Below, one piece after another: positions 29,455-39,668 of a stretch of DNA of 64,000 bases. Positions within the stretch are counted from its first letter, which is position 1, and every line of letters begins with the position of its first letter. Below the pieces are notes generated by a model that saw only the letters and a program-made list of their open reading frames with translations, did not search any database and was not told where the DNA came from. The position numbers were made by a program, and so were the translations under genes. Origin of the DNA: Gammaproteobacteria bacterium 45_16_T64. Lineage in GTDB: Bacteria; Pseudomonadota; Gammaproteobacteria; Pseudomonadales; Ketobacteraceae. The stretch lies in assembly GCA_002162955.1 (NCBI GenBank), contig MABD01000030.1:146740-210739 (forward strand), in the 5' to 3' direction.

Positions 29455-29976
29455 ATGACACAACAGCGTAATTTGATTTTGATTGGGCCGATGGGAGCGG
29501 GTAAAAGCACCATCGGCCGTCAAGTTTCTAGCCTACTACACTATGAGTTTGTTGACTCTGATCATGAGATAGAAGATCGTTCAGGGGCCGATATACCCTG
29601 GATTTTTGATGTTGAGGGAGAAGAAGGCTTTCGTAAACGAGAAAGCGCAATGATTGATGAACTAACTCTACGTACACATATTGTACTTGCTACTGGAGGG
29701 GGGGCTGTCATGCGGGAAGATAACCGCAGGATTATTGAAGCCAGGGGTATCGTTGTGTATTTGAAGGCAACCGTTGAGCAACAGCTAGCGAGAACCGCGA
29801 GAGACCAAAATCGCCCATTATTACAGACAGATAACCCTAGGGAAGTACTTACCGAATTAATGGCTTTAAGAGACCCGCTATATAATGATATTGCGGACTA
29901 TGTCGTAGAAACGGACCAAGGCGGAGTGAAGGATGTCGCGTCCAGGATTGTGTCGTTGGTAAGTGATGATTTGTAA
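29455..29976 (+). CDS. aroK: Shikimate kinase
   Basis: Fifth step of the shikimate pathway: shikimate to shikimate 3-phosphate using ATP. The 173 residues contain Walker [10 protein letters not shown], the shikimate-binding [11 protein letters not shown] with its Asp, the GEEGFRKRE arginine, the GGGAV loop and the lid RDQNRPLL. The pilQ-aroK-aroB order is conserved in many gammaproteobacteria. Confidence 0.96.
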   Translation: MTQQRNLILIGPMGAGKSTIGRQVSSLLHYEFVDSDHEIEDRSGADIPWIFDVEGEEGFRKRESAMIDELTLRTHIVLATGGGAVMREDNRRIIEARGIVVYLKATVEQQLARTARDQNRPLLQTDNPREVLTELMALRDPLYNDIADYVVETDQGGVKDVASRIVSLVSDDL

Positions 29977-30055
29977 TTTACAGCACTTTTAGTCAAGCAG
30001 TCTTTCAATGTTATGGTTGTTTGTTTCTTATCCCTTATCGGTAATGAAAGAAATC

Positions 30056-30083
30056 TGATAAAATCGGCGGCATAATTGCCGCC
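30056..30083 (+). promoter_or_regulatory. Extended -10 and adjacent stem upstream of aroB
   Basis: TG-A-TAAAAT (30056-30064) matches an extended -10. It is followed at once by a perfect 7-base inverted repeat, GGCGGCA-TAAT-TGCCGCC (30066-30083), so the expected transcription start would fall in the stem. It could be a promoter with an operator or a 5' mRNA hairpin. Confidence 0.4.
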
Positions 30084-30099
30084 AGATTGAGAATTTCTT

Positions 30100-31176
30100 A
30101 TGGACACATTAACCGTTGATTTGGGTGAGCGTAGTTACCCTATTCATATAGCTTCAAATTTACTAGATCAACTCTCTTCGTTGATACCTTCTTTGAGTGG
30201 TGGACAGGTAATGATTGTCTCGAATGCCACTATTTCTCCCCTGTATCTCGAAGGTATTGTTGAGGCCTTCTCGAGCCATGCTGACGTGGATACTGTTGTA
30301 TTGCCTGATGGTGAAAAGTACAAAAACTTAGCAATTCTTGATCAAATATTCACTGCATTATTAGGAAAGACCCACAGCAGAAAGACAACCTTGGTTGCTT
30401 TGGGGGGAGGGGTGGTAGGCGATATGACTGGGTTTGCTGCCGCGAGTTATCAGCGTGGAGTCGACTTTATTCAAATACCAACGACGCTGTTGTCACAGGT
30501 GGATTCATCGGTCGGGGGGAAAACTGGGGTCAATCATGCTTTAGGCAAGAACATGATCGGGGCTTTTCATCAGCCCCAAGCAGTATTTATCGACAGCTCA
30601 ACGCTGAATACATTGCCTGATCGAGAGCTTTCTGCAGGATTTGCTGAAGTTGTTAAGTATGGTTTGATTCGTGATCCAGAATTTTTTGTTTGGCTCGAGC
30701 AAAATGTTGATGCTCTTTTAGCTCGGGATGCCGACACCTTGGCGTACGCAATCCGACGTTCGTGTGAAATTAAAGCAGAGATTGTCGCGAAAGATGAAAG
30801 AGAAGGCGGCATACGCGCAATACTAAATTTAGGTCATACCTTTGGTCATGCCATAGAGACAGCGATGGGTTATGGAGTTTGGCTTCACGGGGAAGCTGTT
30901 GCCGCTGGTATGGTCATGGCTGTTGACATGTCTGCGCGGCTAGGTTGGATAGACGGTAGTATTGTAGATAGGACAGTGGCGTTGCTACAGCGAGCTAGTT
31001 TGCCAGTGAGTCGGCCTAGTGAAATGAGTGCTGAGCAGTTTCTTACACTAATGGCTGTAGATAAAAAAGTTATCGACAAGAAGCTTCGCCTAGTACTTTT
31101 ACAAGGGTTGGGAGAAGCCATTACTACTAGTGACTTTGATGCTGATATATTAGAGCAGGTATTGAAGTCAAATTGA
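30100..31176 (+). CDS. aroB: 3-dehydroquinate synthase
   Basis: Converts DAHP to 3-dehydroquinate in the shikimate pathway, using NAD and a divalent metal. The 358 residues contain [47 protein letters not shown], the metal Glu in [11 protein letters not shown] and the metal His in [12 protein letters not shown] and [10 protein letters not shown]. It follows aroK with a 123-base gap that carries its own promoter candidate. Confidence 0.97.
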   Translation: MDTLTVDLGERSYPIHIASNLLDQLSSLIPSLSGGQVMIVSNATISPLYLEGIVEAFSSHADVDTVVLPDGEKYKNLAILDQIFTALLGKTHSRKTTLVALGGGVVGDMTGFAAASYQRGVDFIQIPTTLLSQVDSSVGGKTGVNHALGKNMIGAFHQPQAVFIDSSTLNTLPDRELSAGFAEVVKYGLIRDPEFFVWLEQNVDALLARDADTLAYAIRRSCEIKAEIVAKDEREGGIRAILNLGHTFGHAIETAMGYGVWLHGEAVAAGMVMAVDMSARLGWIDGSIVDRTVALLQRASLPVSRPSEMSAEQFLTLMAVDKKVIDKKLRLVLLQGLGEAITTSDFDADILEQVLKSN

Positions 31177-31225
31177 TTCTCGTATCGGGCTCTATTAAAG
31201 AGGTCGTTGTGAATGTGCAGGGGGG

Positions 31226-32776
31226 ATGTTGGTGGAGAGGAACGTAGATCTACTTAAGTCTCAATTTGATATTGATCGAGAGCCATTTTCAGATTCTGGT
31301 GTAATCGGGTTGTTTTATCCTGGCGCAGGGCGCCAGGAGTTGCTCGATCAATTACTGCATCTTGTTAGATATGGTCCGCCGATGTTGTTATTGCATGGTA
31401 AGGCTGGAGTAGGGAAAACCCTTCTTTCAAAGCAATTAGTGCGTCAGTTGGACCTTAGTATATTTACAGCAATCGTCGTAGAAGCTAGTGTTTTGATGGA
31501 CGAAAGGACACTAATGGCGAGTATTAGTGAAGGCTTTTCGTTAAAAATCGAACTGTTGGTAGACTCTTTTGTGGCAGCTTTGGCGAGGTATGCAGCTGAG
31601 GCTGAAAGCTATTCGCAAACCTCGCTCGTTGTGATTGATAATGTTCAGAATCTAAGTGCAGCAGCTATTGATGTATTGGTTCAAGCTGTCCAGTCGGCTC
31701 AAGATAAGGGGTTACGCTTCCTCTTGTTGGTTGATGATGATGACCGGCAGCAAGGCAGCGTTATTGCGCCTTTGCTTCTGCTCATAGAACCTTTAGGGCA
31801 AGAGTTTGAGATGGCTAATTTACGCGAGGTTGAAGTTGAACAGTATATTGCTTATCGGATGCGTACAGCCGGGTTAGACGCGGTTCGATTCAGTCCTCAG
31901 CAGATCAAAGGAATTGTCCGGGACTCATTGGGGAATATTGCACGCATAAATCAGGTGGCAAGGGAGACGCTTGTTCGTCAGGTACCGGTGGAGCCAAAGA
32001 AGGACGTAAATCAAAAGTTCTCCTTCTGGCATGGTTCGGCGATAGTTATTATCAGCTTGGTTATTGCTGCGTTGTCATATCGAAGTGATGTAATTCTCCC
32101 CCCTGAAGACGACGCATTGGAAGCGATGGTAGGCGAAAAGCCTGTAAGTGGTCCACCCAAGCATGTTGATTTTGTTGAAACGAGAGTGTCTAGTCCAGAC
32201 ATTGGGTTAAACAAACCCTCCATTTACGACCAAAGTTTGGTTGATGCTGAAGTTGATGTAGACCTCAACTACGTTGACCCTGAGGTTGTCTGGGTTAAGG
32301 AGGAGAGGGGGGAGGTTGAGTCAGCGGTTCATGATAAGGTTGAAGATGAGTTTGTATTTGATGACAAGCTCAAAAGTGCAGAAAAACAAGCAAATACGAC
32401 CGTGAAGGTATCAACGCAACAAAAAGTGCAAAAGATCGAAAAAAGCCCAGCTGTGTCGGCCTCAAAAATATACACCGCTCGGGAGCAATGGTTGTTGTCG
32501 TTAGATTCTAAGCGATTTACCATGCAAATGCTTGGTGCGAGGGACGAGCGAGCAGTACAGTCTTTTATTTCGAAATACCCTAGTTTGGAACGGGTAGCCT
32601 ATTACAAGACCTTGTATAAGGGGAAAGATTGGTACGTTGTGGTGCATGGAGAGTTTTTGACAAGAAATGAGGCGAGGGCCGCTGTAGCGATATTGCCTAA
32701 GGCTTTGATCAATTCGAAGCCCTGGATTCGACCTCTAGCTCAAATACAAAAAGACATTCGTAAACTACATTTATAA
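31226..32776 (+). CDS. damX: DamX-like AAA ATPase with C-terminal SPOR domain
   Basis: Inner-membrane cell-division protein, 516 residues. The cytoplasmic N-terminal ATPase-like domain has Walker A GKAGVGKT (58-65) and a Walker B-like SLVVIDNVQ (about 133-141). A membrane helix lies at about 268-286. An acidic periplasmic linker follows, and the C-terminal SPOR domain spans about 420-510. The arrangement and the aroB-damX-hemE position match DamX. E. coli DamX has lost the ATPase motifs, whereas this one keeps them, as in Pseudomonas. The ATG at 31226 abuts GGGGG with no spacing. A GTG at 31232, 6 bases after that G run, is an equally good start. Confidence 0.85.
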   Translation: MLVERNVDLLKSQFDIDREPFSDSGVIGLFYPGAGRQELLDQLLHLVRYGPPMLLLHGKAGVGKTLLSKQLVRQLDLSIFTAIVVEASVLMDERTLMASISEGFSLKIELLVDSFVAALARYAAEAESYSQTSLVVIDNVQNLSAAAIDVLVQAVQSAQDKGLRFLLLVDDDDRQQGSVIAPLLLLIEPLGQEFEMANLREVEVEQYIAYRMRTAGLDAVRFSPQQIKGIVRDSLGNIARINQVARETLVRQVPVEPKKDVNQKFSFWHGSAIVIISLVIAALSYRSDVILPPEDDALEAMVGEKPVSGPPKHVDFVETRVSSPDIGLNKPSIYDQSLVDAEVDVDLNYVDPEVVWVKEERGEVESAVHDKVEDEFVFDDKLKSAEKQANTTVKVSTQQKVQKIEKSPAVSASKIYTAREQWLLSLDSKRFTMQMLGARDERAVQSFISKYPSLERVAYYKTLYKGKDWYVVVHGEFLTRNEARAAVAILPKALINSKPWIRPLAQIQKDIRKLHL

Positions 32777-32809
32777 AAATCATCAATTAAGAATCAAGTG
32801 GAAGTAAAG

Positions 32810-33880
32810 ATGCCAGAAGATACGTTACCTGAATTAAAGAACGATCGCTTTTTACGCGCCTTACAACGTCAGCCTGTGGATATGACTCCCGTGTGGATGA
32901 TGCGCCAAGCAGGTCGATACCTGCCTGAATATCGAGAAACCCGTGCTAAAGCTGGTGACTTTATGTCTTTGTGCAAGAATGCTGAATTAGCTTGCGAGGT
33001 CACATTGCAACCGTTGGAGCGGTATGATTTGGACGCGGCTATTCTGTTTTCCGATATATTGACCATCCCCGATGCGATGGGCTTAGGGCTCTATTTTGAA
33101 ACAGGGGAAGGCCCCAAGTTCAAGAAGACTGTAAGAAGTGCAGCAGATGTTGAGGCTCTGATTCAGCCGGACGTGAGTGTCGACCTTGATTATGTCATGA
33201 ACGCAGTAAAAACCATTCGATCAGCCTTGGGCGGAAGAGTGCCACTTATTGGATTTTCAGGTAGCCCTTGGACTCTCGCTACCTATATGGTTGAAGGTGG
33301 TTCATCGAAAGACTTTAGAATACTTAAGCGGATGATGTATCAAGAGCCGGAAGTGCTGCATGCTCTGTTGGATAAATTGGCGGATTGCGTGATTAATTAT
33401 TTGAATGAACAGATCCGGTGTGGTGCTCAAGCGGTACAAATTTTTGATACTTGGGGTGGGGCATTGAGCACACCAAGCTACCAGGCATTCTCATTGCAAT
33501 ATATGGAAAAAATAGTGGCAGGCCTGATCAAAGAACATGAAGGTCGCGCCGTGCCTTCTATTGTGTTTACCAAAAATGGTGCGCAGTGGATCGAGAAAAT
33601 TGCCAATATCGGGGCTGACTGTGTTGGCCTTGATTGGACGGTCGAAATTGGTGATATTAGAGAGCGGGTAGGGGGAAAAGTGGCCTTGCAAGGTAATATG
33701 GATCCTTCAGCTTTGTATGGCTCAGAGAGTAGTATTCGGCAGGAAGTGAAGAGGGTCCTGGATAGCTATGGTGATGGCGATGGCCACGTATTTAACCTTG
33801 GGCATGGGATTCATTTGGATGTGCCACCTGAGAATGCAAAAATATTTGTAGACGCGGTTCATGAGTTGAGTGCGCGCTAA
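32810..33880 (+). CDS. hemE: Uroporphyrinogen decarboxylase
   Basis: Converts uroporphyrinogen III to coproporphyrinogen III in heme synthesis. Conserved motifs are [38 protein letters not shown] with the catalytic Asp, [22 protein letters not shown], and the C-terminal [10 protein letters not shown] and [16 protein letters not shown]. The ATG at 32810 is preceded by GGAAG and gives 356 residues, the usual length. A GTG four codons upstream is less likely. It ends at a hairpin terminator. Confidence 0.97.
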   Translation: MPEDTLPELKNDRFLRALQRQPVDMTPVWMMRQAGRYLPEYRETRAKAGDFMSLCKNAELACEVTLQPLERYDLDAAILFSDILTIPDAMGLGLYFETGEGPKFKKTVRSAADVEALIQPDVSVDLDYVMNAVKTIRSALGGRVPLIGFSGSPWTLATYMVEGGSSKDFRILKRMMYQEPEVLHALLDKLADCVINYLNEQIRCGAQAVQIFDTWGGALSTPSYQAFSLQYMEKIVAGLIKEHEGRAVPSIVFTKNGAQWIEKIANIGADCVGLDWTVEIGDIRERVGGKVALQGNMDPSALYGSESSIRQEVKRVLDSYGDGDGHVFNLGHGIHLDVPPENAKIFVDAVHELSAR

Positions 33881-33901
33881 ATACCCTCTATGAAAATAAG
33901 G

Positions 33902-33947
33902 CGCTTTGCTTTGATTATATGTGTTAATGATCAATGCAAAGCGTTTT
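33902..33947. terminator. Terminator between hemE and the thioesterase gene
   Basis: CGCTTTGC (33902-33909) pairs with GCAAAGCG (33936-33943), extended inside by TTGAT/ATCAA after one mismatch, followed by TTTT. It lies in the 69 bases between two convergent genes. Confidence 0.65.
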
Positions 33948-33949
33948 GT

Positions 33950-34405
33950 CTACCTATGTGACCTGGCTTGGTAGGTAGCATTCGCTATTGCGACTACTAC
34001 ACCATTTTCATCTACTAACTCAGTTTCTAATATATACGTTGATTTTCCTGTCTCTGTTGCCTCCGCCGTAATCCTTTGTATCTCTTCTTCAGAAATACTT
34101 GCTTCAATGGTTATATCAGTTGTGGCAGCTTTGACGAATTTAATATTCAGGTCGGCAACGATTGGAAAAAATTTACTCATGTCAAAAGCACCAAGGAAAA
34201 GTGCTCCACCAGGGATTTCTGCCAATGTAAATAAGGCGCCTGCATACATGGTACCGATATGATTCTTGTTGGGTTCTAACGGCATTTTTAACTTAGCGCG
34301 ACCGCGCTCAAACTCTATTAGTTCTATGCCGGATCTTTCCGCAAAAGGGATAGATTTTGTTGTCATTTTTTTTATGCTTTCAAAGTCAAACGATTGTGCA
34401 GTCAT
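33950..34405 (-). CDS. Hotdog-fold thioesterase, DUF4442/PaaI-like
   Basis: 151-residue single-domain protein. The central helix region NHIGTMYAGALFTLAEIPGGALFLGAFD is the hotdog motif, followed by strands DLNIKFVKAATTDITIEASI and TYILETELVDENGVVVAIANATYQ. This fits the DUF4442 group of putative acyl-CoA thioesterases. The substrate is unknown. GAGGAGAGG just upstream fixes the start at 34405. It stands alone at the junction between the hemE block and the spoVR block. Confidence 0.8.
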   Translation of the reverse strand: MTAQSFDFESIKKMTTKSIPFAERSGIELIEFERGRAKLKMPLEPNKNHIGTMYAGALFTLAEIPGGALFLGAFDMSKFFPIVADLNIKFVKAATTDITIEASISEEEIQRITAEATETGKSTYILETELVDENGVVVAIANATYQARSHR

Positions 34406-34540
34406 GAACCTCTCCTCACTTTTTGTATTTGATTCATGATGATAGCGATCGTGGCGATGAGGGATATACTGATGCTGATGTTTGTGTCGAAGAGGGTATG
34501 AATTGTAGAAACTAGTTATAGCGTGCTGTGACAGTATTGG

Positions 34541-36076
34541 TTAATTGTCGTTTTCTGGTAGATCTAATTCTATCTTTTCTTTCATGCAGTGGTAGGTCTC
34601 GGTAACCTCCGATTGTTGGTGTGATTCTAAGTGCACATCAAATTTCCATAAATTTCGTAGATGCTTTAGTACATCCAGGGTGCTTTCTTTTTCTAAAGGC
34701 CTTCGGTTGTGTTGGATATGATGTAGCGTCAAAGAGCGATCGCCTCTGATGTCAACGTTATGGATTTGAATGTTCGGCTCATTCATTGATAAATTGTATT
34801 GTTGAGACAGTTTTTCACGAACAACTTGGTATCCGTGTTGATCGTGGATGGCTGTGACTTCAAGTTCCTTTTTGTGGTCGTTATCTAAAATAGAAAAAAG
34901 CTTAAAATCCCGAATCATTCGCGGTGAAAGAAACTGCTGAATGAAGCTCTCATCCTTAAAGTTGGCCATGGCAAAGTGTAATGTAGTTAACCAGTCGGAA
35001 CCCGCGATGTCAGGAAACCATTGCTTGTCTTCTTTAGTTGGCTGTTCGCAAATCCTGCGAATGTCTCGCATCATATTGAAGCCAAGGGCATAGGGGTTTA
35101 TCCCTGAATAAAATTGACTGTCGAAAGGGGGTTGGTAAACAACAGAGGTATGTGACTGTAAGAATTCAATCATGAATCCGTCGTGAGCTAGACCTTCATC
35201 ATAAAGCTGGTTTAATAGGGTGTAATGCCAAAAGGTAGCCCAGCCTTCATTCATGACTTGAGTTTGGCGTTGGGGGTAAAAATATTGAGCGATCTTGCGA
35301 ACGATTCGCACTATTTCTCGCTGCCAAGACTCCAGTAATGGTGCATTTTTTTCAATGAAATAGAGTATGTTTTCTTGAGGCTCCTGAGGGAAACACATTT
35401 CGGTTTCTGGTTTGTCTTTGTCTATCATCTTGGGGATAGTATGCCATAGCTCGTTGACCTGTTTTTGAAGGTACTCCTCTCTTTCTTTTTGTCGCTGTTT
35501 TTCTTCGGCAGCAGAGATAGGGTAGGGGCGCTTATACCTGTCGACACCATAATTCATAAGCGCGTGACAAGAGTCCAGCAGGTTTTCAACTTCATCGATA
35601 CCGTAGCGCTCTTCGCAGTGCGTAATGTAATTCTTTGCGAAGACGAGGTAGTCTATGATTGAGCTTGCATCTGTCCACGTCTTAAAAAGATAGTTGCCTT
35701 TGAAAAATGAGTTATGACCGTAACAAGCGTGAGCAATAACCAATGCTTGCATGGTCATTGTGTTTTCTTCCATCAAGTATGCAATGCAAGGGTCTGAGTT
35801 GATGACGATTTCATATGCCAACCCCATGTGACCACGTTTATATTGTTGCTCGTTTGAGACAAAATGCTTGCCGTAGGTCCAATGGTTGTAGCCTACGGGC
35901 ATACCTACAGAGGAGTAGGCGTCGAGCATTTGTTCTGCCGTGATGACTTCAATTTGATTGGGGTAGGTGTCCAATCGAAAGGAATCAGCTATGCGGCTAA
36001 TTTCGTGATCATATTCCTGTATGAGATCGAACGTCCATTCAGATTCTGTTGAAATAGGTTGGCGTTTCTTGGTCAT
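34541..36076 (-). CDS. SpoVR family protein (YcgB)
   Basis: Conserved 511-residue protein of the SpoVR/YcgB family. It begins with a family-typical segment about the conical WTYGKHF motif (VGYNHWTYGKHFVSNEQQYKRG). The INSDPCIAYLMEENTMTMQALVIAHACYGHNSFFKGN block with its His residues and the NEGWATFWHYTLLNQ motif are both present. Named for a spore-cortex defect in Bacillus, its role in Gram-negatives is not established, though it is regularly encoded with prkA and yeaH in a stress or stationary-phase operon. It is the last gene of that operon here, 3 bases after yeaH. Confidence 0.95.
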   Translation of the reverse strand: MTKKRQPISTESEWTFDLIQEYDHEISRIADSFRLDTYPNQIEVITAEQMLDAYSSVGMPVGYNHWTYGKHFVSNEQQYKRGHMGLAYEIVINSDPCIAYLMEENTMTMQALVIAHACYGHNSFFKGNYLFKTWTDASSIIDYLVFAKNYITHCEERYGIDEVENLLDSCHALMNYGVDRYKRPYPISAAEEKQRQKEREEYLQKQVNELWHTIPKMIDKDKPETEMCFPQEPQENILYFIEKNAPLLESWQREIVRIVRKIAQYFYPQRQTQVMNEGWATFWHYTLLNQLYDEGLAHDGFMIEFLQSHTSVVYQPPFDSQFYSGINPYALGFNMMRDIRRICEQPTKEDKQWFPDIAGSDWLTTLHFAMANFKDESFIQQFLSPRMIRDFKLFSILDNDHKKELEVTAIHDQHGYQVVREKLSQQYNLSMNEPNIQIHNVDIRGDRSLTLHHIQHNRRPLEKESTLDVLKHLRNLWKFDVHLESHQQSEVTETYHCMKEKIELDLPENDN

Positions 36077-36079
36077 AAG

Positions 36080-37354
36080 TTAAGCCGGCTTTTTTTGGAA
36101 GAGTTCACGGAATACGGGGTAAATATCTCCCGGGTCACTAATTTGTTGCATCGAGAAGAAGTCGCAAGACTCCATAATTGTTTCGTATTCTCTCCATAGG
36201 GCTTGGTGCCGCCTTGGTGTTATTTCAATGTACGAAAAATACTGACATTGAGGCAAGATGTCATCTTGAAGGATCTTTTTGCACGTGGGTGAGTCGTCGT
36301 TCCAGTTGTCACCATCTGATGCTTGGGCGCCGTAGATATTCCATTCATCAACTGGGTAGCGCTCAGACATGATTTCTTGCATCATTTTTAGTGCGCTAGA
36401 GACAATGGTTCCTCCGGTTTCTCGGGAATAAAAGAACTCTTCCTCATCAACCTCTTTTGCGCTGGTGTGATGACGAATAAATACAACCTCAATCTTTTCA
36501 TAATTTCGCTTTAGAAACATGTAAAGGAGTATGAAGAAGCGTTTTGCCATGTCTTTCATTGCTTGGTTCATCGAGCCAGATACGTCCATTAAGCAAAACA
36601 TCACAGCTTTGGATGTCGGTACTGGTTGCTTGACGTGATGGTTGTATCTTAGGTCAAAGTCATCAATAAAAGGTATACCCTTGATCTTTTTACGAAGCCT
36701 TTCAATTTCTTCTTGAAGCAGTCGTATTTTTTCATTGTCCCGAATGGCAGGTTCTTGTTGTTCTATCTTTTCAATTTCTTCTAAGCAATTCTTGATTTTT
36801 TTGCGTGTCGGGGCTGTGAGTGCAATTCTGCGGCTGGTGGCCTGACGCATGGATCGTACAATGTTTAGTTTTGTGGGGGTGCCATCATTCACTATGCCTG
36901 CTCTGACATATTTGAACGACTCTATACCTTGCAGCTGTCGTTTGATTAAATTCGGCAGTTCTAGTCCATCGAAAAGAAATTCAAGGAATTCATCTTGGCT
37001 TATCTGAAAGACGAATTCATCCATACCTTCGCCTGTATCACTCGCCTCACCTTCACCTCCTCCACTGCCAGAGCCACCTGGAGGGCGAGGGATTTTGTCG
37101 CCTTCAATGAATTCCTTGTTGCCGGGGTGAACCATATCTCGTATGCCACCTTTCCCGTGGTGAAATATGGGTTCCGATAGGTCTTTTTTAGGAATAGAAA
37201 CACTTTCACCACTTTCGATATCGGTGATGCTGCGTTTCGTTACCGCATCGTCAACTGCCTTTTTGATGTTCTTTCGATAGCGTCTCAAAAAGCGTTGGCG
37301 GTTGACGGTGCTTTTGTTCTTACCATTTAATCGTCGGTCAACAATATAGGACAC
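36080..37354 (-). CDS. yeaH: YeaH/YhbH family protein (DUF444)
   Basis: 424-residue protein with a von Willebrand A-like C-terminal half. The MIDAS-type motif is [19 protein letters not shown], followed by [34 protein letters not shown]. The N-terminal half is highly charged, with a Gly-rich stretch ([15 protein letters not shown], about 90-105) and the family start [25 protein letters not shown]. It is always seen with PrkA and SpoVR. In E. coli YeaG and YeaH act together in nitrogen-starvation and stationary-phase survival. The start codon is a GTG at 37354. Confidence 0.95.
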   Translation of the reverse strand: MSYIVDRRLNGKNKSTVNRQRFLRRYRKNIKKAVDDAVTKRSITDIESGESVSIPKKDLSEPIFHHGKGGIRDMVHPGNKEFIEGDKIPRPPGGSGSGGGEGEASDTGEGMDEFVFQISQDEFLEFLFDGLELPNLIKRQLQGIESFKYVRAGIVNDGTPTKLNIVRSMRQATSRRIALTAPTRKKIKNCLEEIEKIEQQEPAIRDNEKIRLLQEEIERLRKKIKGIPFIDDFDLRYNHHVKQPVPTSKAVMFCLMDVSGSMNQAMKDMAKRFFILLYMFLKRNYEKIEVVFIRHHTSAKEVDEEEFFYSRETGGTIVSSALKMMQEIMSERYPVDEWNIYGAQASDGDNWNDDSPTCKKILQDDILPQCQYFSYIEITPRRHQALWREYETIMESCDFFSMQQISDPGDIYPVFRELFQKKPA

Positions 37355-37382
37355 GATTGTTCACTCTCAATTGTACGAAAAT

Positions 37383-39305
37383 TTACTGCGCTTTTCGTAC
37401 CCGTAGGTACCATTCTGACAGCAGTCGAACCTGTTTCTCAGTGTACCCACGATCAACCATCCGATTAACGAAATCTTCGTGCTTTCGTTGGTCGTTCGTT
37501 GATGCTTTAGGGTTGAATGATATGACAGGGAGGAGGTCCTCAGTATTGGAGAACATCTTTTTCTCTATGACGGTTCTGAGTTTTTCATAGCTCAGCCAGG
37601 ATGGGTTTTTTCCTTGGTTGTTTGCTCTGGCTCTTAATACAAAATTAACCACTTCATTTCGGAAATCCTTTGGATTACTGATGCCAGCGGGCTTTTCGAT
37701 TTTTTCGAGTTCTTCGTTAAGCGATGCTCTATCGAATATCTCGCCAGTATCAGGGTCTCTGTACTCTTGATCCTGAATCCAAAAGTCAGCATAGATAACG
37801 AAGCGGTCAAAGATGTTTTGGCCGTATTCAGAATATGATTCAAGGTATGCCGTTTGTATTTCTTTTCCTATGAATTCAACATAACGAGGTGCTAGGAATT
37901 CTTTGATGAAACGTAGGTAGCGCTCTTGTATTTCTGGGGCATATTGTTCTTGTTCAATTGATTGTTCCAGTAAATGCAGCAAGTGGACGGGGTTAGCGGC
38001 TATTTCTGAATGATCATAGTTGAAAACCTTGGATAATATTTTGAATGCAAAGCGTGTAGAAAGGCCCACCATGCCTTCATCAACCCCAGCAACATCTCTG
38101 TATTCTTGGTGAGATTTCGCTTTTGGGTCGGTATCTTTGAGGTTTTCACCATCATAGATACGCATCTTGGAGTAGGAGGAGGAATTTTCCGGTTCTTTCA
38201 GACGAGATAATACGGAGAATTGAGCCAACATTTTGAACGTATCAGGAGCACAGTGAGCATTGGCTAATGAACTATTGGTGATTAATTTCTCGTATATCTT
38301 CGTTTCCTCTGATACACGTAGGCAATAGGGTACTTTGACGATGTAGACACGATCGATGAACGCTTCATTATTTTTATTGTTTCTAAATGTCTGCCATTCT
38401 GATTCATTTGAGTGGGCAAGAATAATGCCCTCAAAAGGAATTGCACCCATACCTTCAGTGCTGTTGTAATTCCCTTCTTGTGTAGCTGTTAATAATGGGT
38501 GTAGTACTTTGATAGGAGCTTTGAACATTTCTACAAATTCAAGTAGCCCTTGGTTCGATTTGCAGAGGCCACCAGAAAAGGCATAGCAATCAGGATCGTT
38601 TTGGGCAAATTCCTCAAGTTTTCTAATATCTACTTTACCGACAAGCGCTGATATATCTTGGTTGTTTTCGTCGCCGGGTTCAGTTTTTGAAACTGCAATT
38701 TGATCAAGTATTGAGGGGTAGCGTTTTACGACTTTAAATTTGCTGATGTCACCATTAAATTCGTGGAGTCGTTTAACCGCCCAAGGAGACATTATGCCTT
38801 TTACGTATCGTAGCGGAATACCATATTCTTCTTTTAATATTTGAGCGTCCTCTGCTGGGTCAAATAATGCGAGAGGAGATTCATTGACGGGAGAATCTTT
38901 GATTGCGTAAAAAGGAATTTTCTCCATCAATTCTTTAAGCTTTTCTGCGAGACTAGACTTTCCGCCGCCAACAGGCCCAAGTAGATAGAGTATTTGTTTT
39001 TTCTCCTCTAGGCCTTGTGAGGCGTGTCTGAAATAGGAAACGATCTGTTCAATCGCTTCTTCCATTCCATAAAATTCATCAAAGGCTGGATAACGCTTAA
39101 TGATCTTGTTGGAGAAGATTCGGCTAAGGCGTAGGTCGAGTGATGTGTCTACTAGTTCAGGTTCGCCGATCGCCATCAAGAGTCGTTCGGATGCGCTTGA
39201 ATAGGTGAGCGCGTCTTCTTTGCATAAATCTAGAAATTCTTGAAGCGTATACTCTTCTTCTTGAGTGGCTTCATAACGGTTTTGGTAATGACTAAAAATA
39301 CTCAT
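37383..39305 (-). CDS. yeaG: PrkA family serine protein kinase (YeaG)
   Basis: First gene of the prkA-yeaH-spoVR operon, 640 residues. The N-terminal AAA domain has P-loop GPVGGGKSS (110-118) and the preceding family segment FDEFYGMEEAIEQIVSYFRHA. The C-terminal half (from about 390) is the PrkA kinase-like domain with MRIYDGENL and AGVDEGMVGLSTRFAFKILS. Members have been described as Ser/Thr kinases and, in Bacillus, as an AAA protease; the true activity is debated. A predicted sigma-54 promoter lies 54 bases upstream. Confidence 0.95.
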   Translation of the reverse strand: MSIFSHYQNRYEATQEEEYTLQEFLDLCKEDALTYSSASERLLMAIGEPELVDTSLDLRLSRIFSNKIIKRYPAFDEFYGMEEAIEQIVSYFRHASQGLEEKKQILYLLGPVGGGKSSLAEKLKELMEKIPFYAIKDSPVNESPLALFDPAEDAQILKEEYGIPLRYVKGIMSPWAVKRLHEFNGDISKFKVVKRYPSILDQIAVSKTEPGDENNQDISALVGKVDIRKLEEFAQNDPDCYAFSGGLCKSNQGLLEFVEMFKAPIKVLHPLLTATQEGNYNSTEGMGAIPFEGIILAHSNESEWQTFRNNKNNEAFIDRVYIVKVPYCLRVSEETKIYEKLITNSSLANAHCAPDTFKMLAQFSVLSRLKEPENSSSYSKMRIYDGENLKDTDPKAKSHQEYRDVAGVDEGMVGLSTRFAFKILSKVFNYDHSEIAANPVHLLHLLEQSIEQEQYAPEIQERYLRFIKEFLAPRYVEFIGKEIQTAYLESYSEYGQNIFDRFVIYADFWIQDQEYRDPDTGEIFDRASLNEELEKIEKPAGISNPKDFRNEVVNFVLRARANNQGKNPSWLSYEKLRTVIEKKMFSNTEDLLPVISFNPKASTNDQRKHEDFVNRMVDRGYTEKQVRLLSEWYLRVRKAQ

Positions 39306-39358
39306 AAACGCTTCCCCTCAGCCCCGATGCGATTGTCGGCGAGTGTTCAAAAACAGCC

Positions 39359-39374
39359 AGCAATATTGTTGCCA
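39359..39374 (-). promoter_or_regulatory. Predicted sigma-54 (RpoN) promoter of prkA-yeaH-spoVR
   Basis: On the minus strand TGGCAACAATATTGCT. The invariant GG and GC are exactly 10 bases apart, and only one position of the TGGCAC box differs from consensus. The expected transcript start leaves a leader of about 40 bases before prkA. The E. coli yeaGH operon is also sigma-54 dependent. Confidence 0.78.
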
Positions 39375-39428
39375 TAGCGATGGTAACTTTTGCTCAAAGT
39401 ATTGCTGCTACCGTTGCAATAACCTTTC

Positions 39429-39441
39429 TATCAATAGATTA
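39429..39441. promoter_or_regulatory. IHF consensus site
   Basis: TATCAATAGATTA matches WATCAAnnnnTTR at every defined position. It is 55 bases upstream of the sigma-54 -24 element, where IHF commonly bends DNA to bring an activator to the polymerase. Confidence 0.5.
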
Positions 39442-39668
39442 TTATTACGTTAGAAGGTTCTGCTTTTGTAGTGTTTTTTTGCAAACTCTATTAAACATAT
39501 TAGCTTGGTTTTTCTGGGGTGGCGTAAAAAACAGCAAAAAAAATGAATATTTTTAAAGAGTTAGTGTGGTGCTAAAAGGGGGGAGAGGGCTTTACACGAT
39601 GACAAATATTCGTATAGATCGCTGGTTACAAGAAAAAATTATAAGGAGTCTAGGCACCTTCGTCTGTT

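Larger units (their letters stand above)
39306..39668. other. 363-base regulatory gap between apaH and the prkA operon
   Basis: No gene is seen. In Pseudomonas glpE sits here; no trace of it was found. The stretch is AT-rich and holds the sigma-54 promoter (39359-39374), a consensus IHF site (39429-39441) and an imperfect inverted repeat AACCTTTCTA / TAGAAGGTT (39421-39459) around that IHF site. Several A/T runs towards 39540 may act as bent upstream DNA. Confidence 0.6.
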
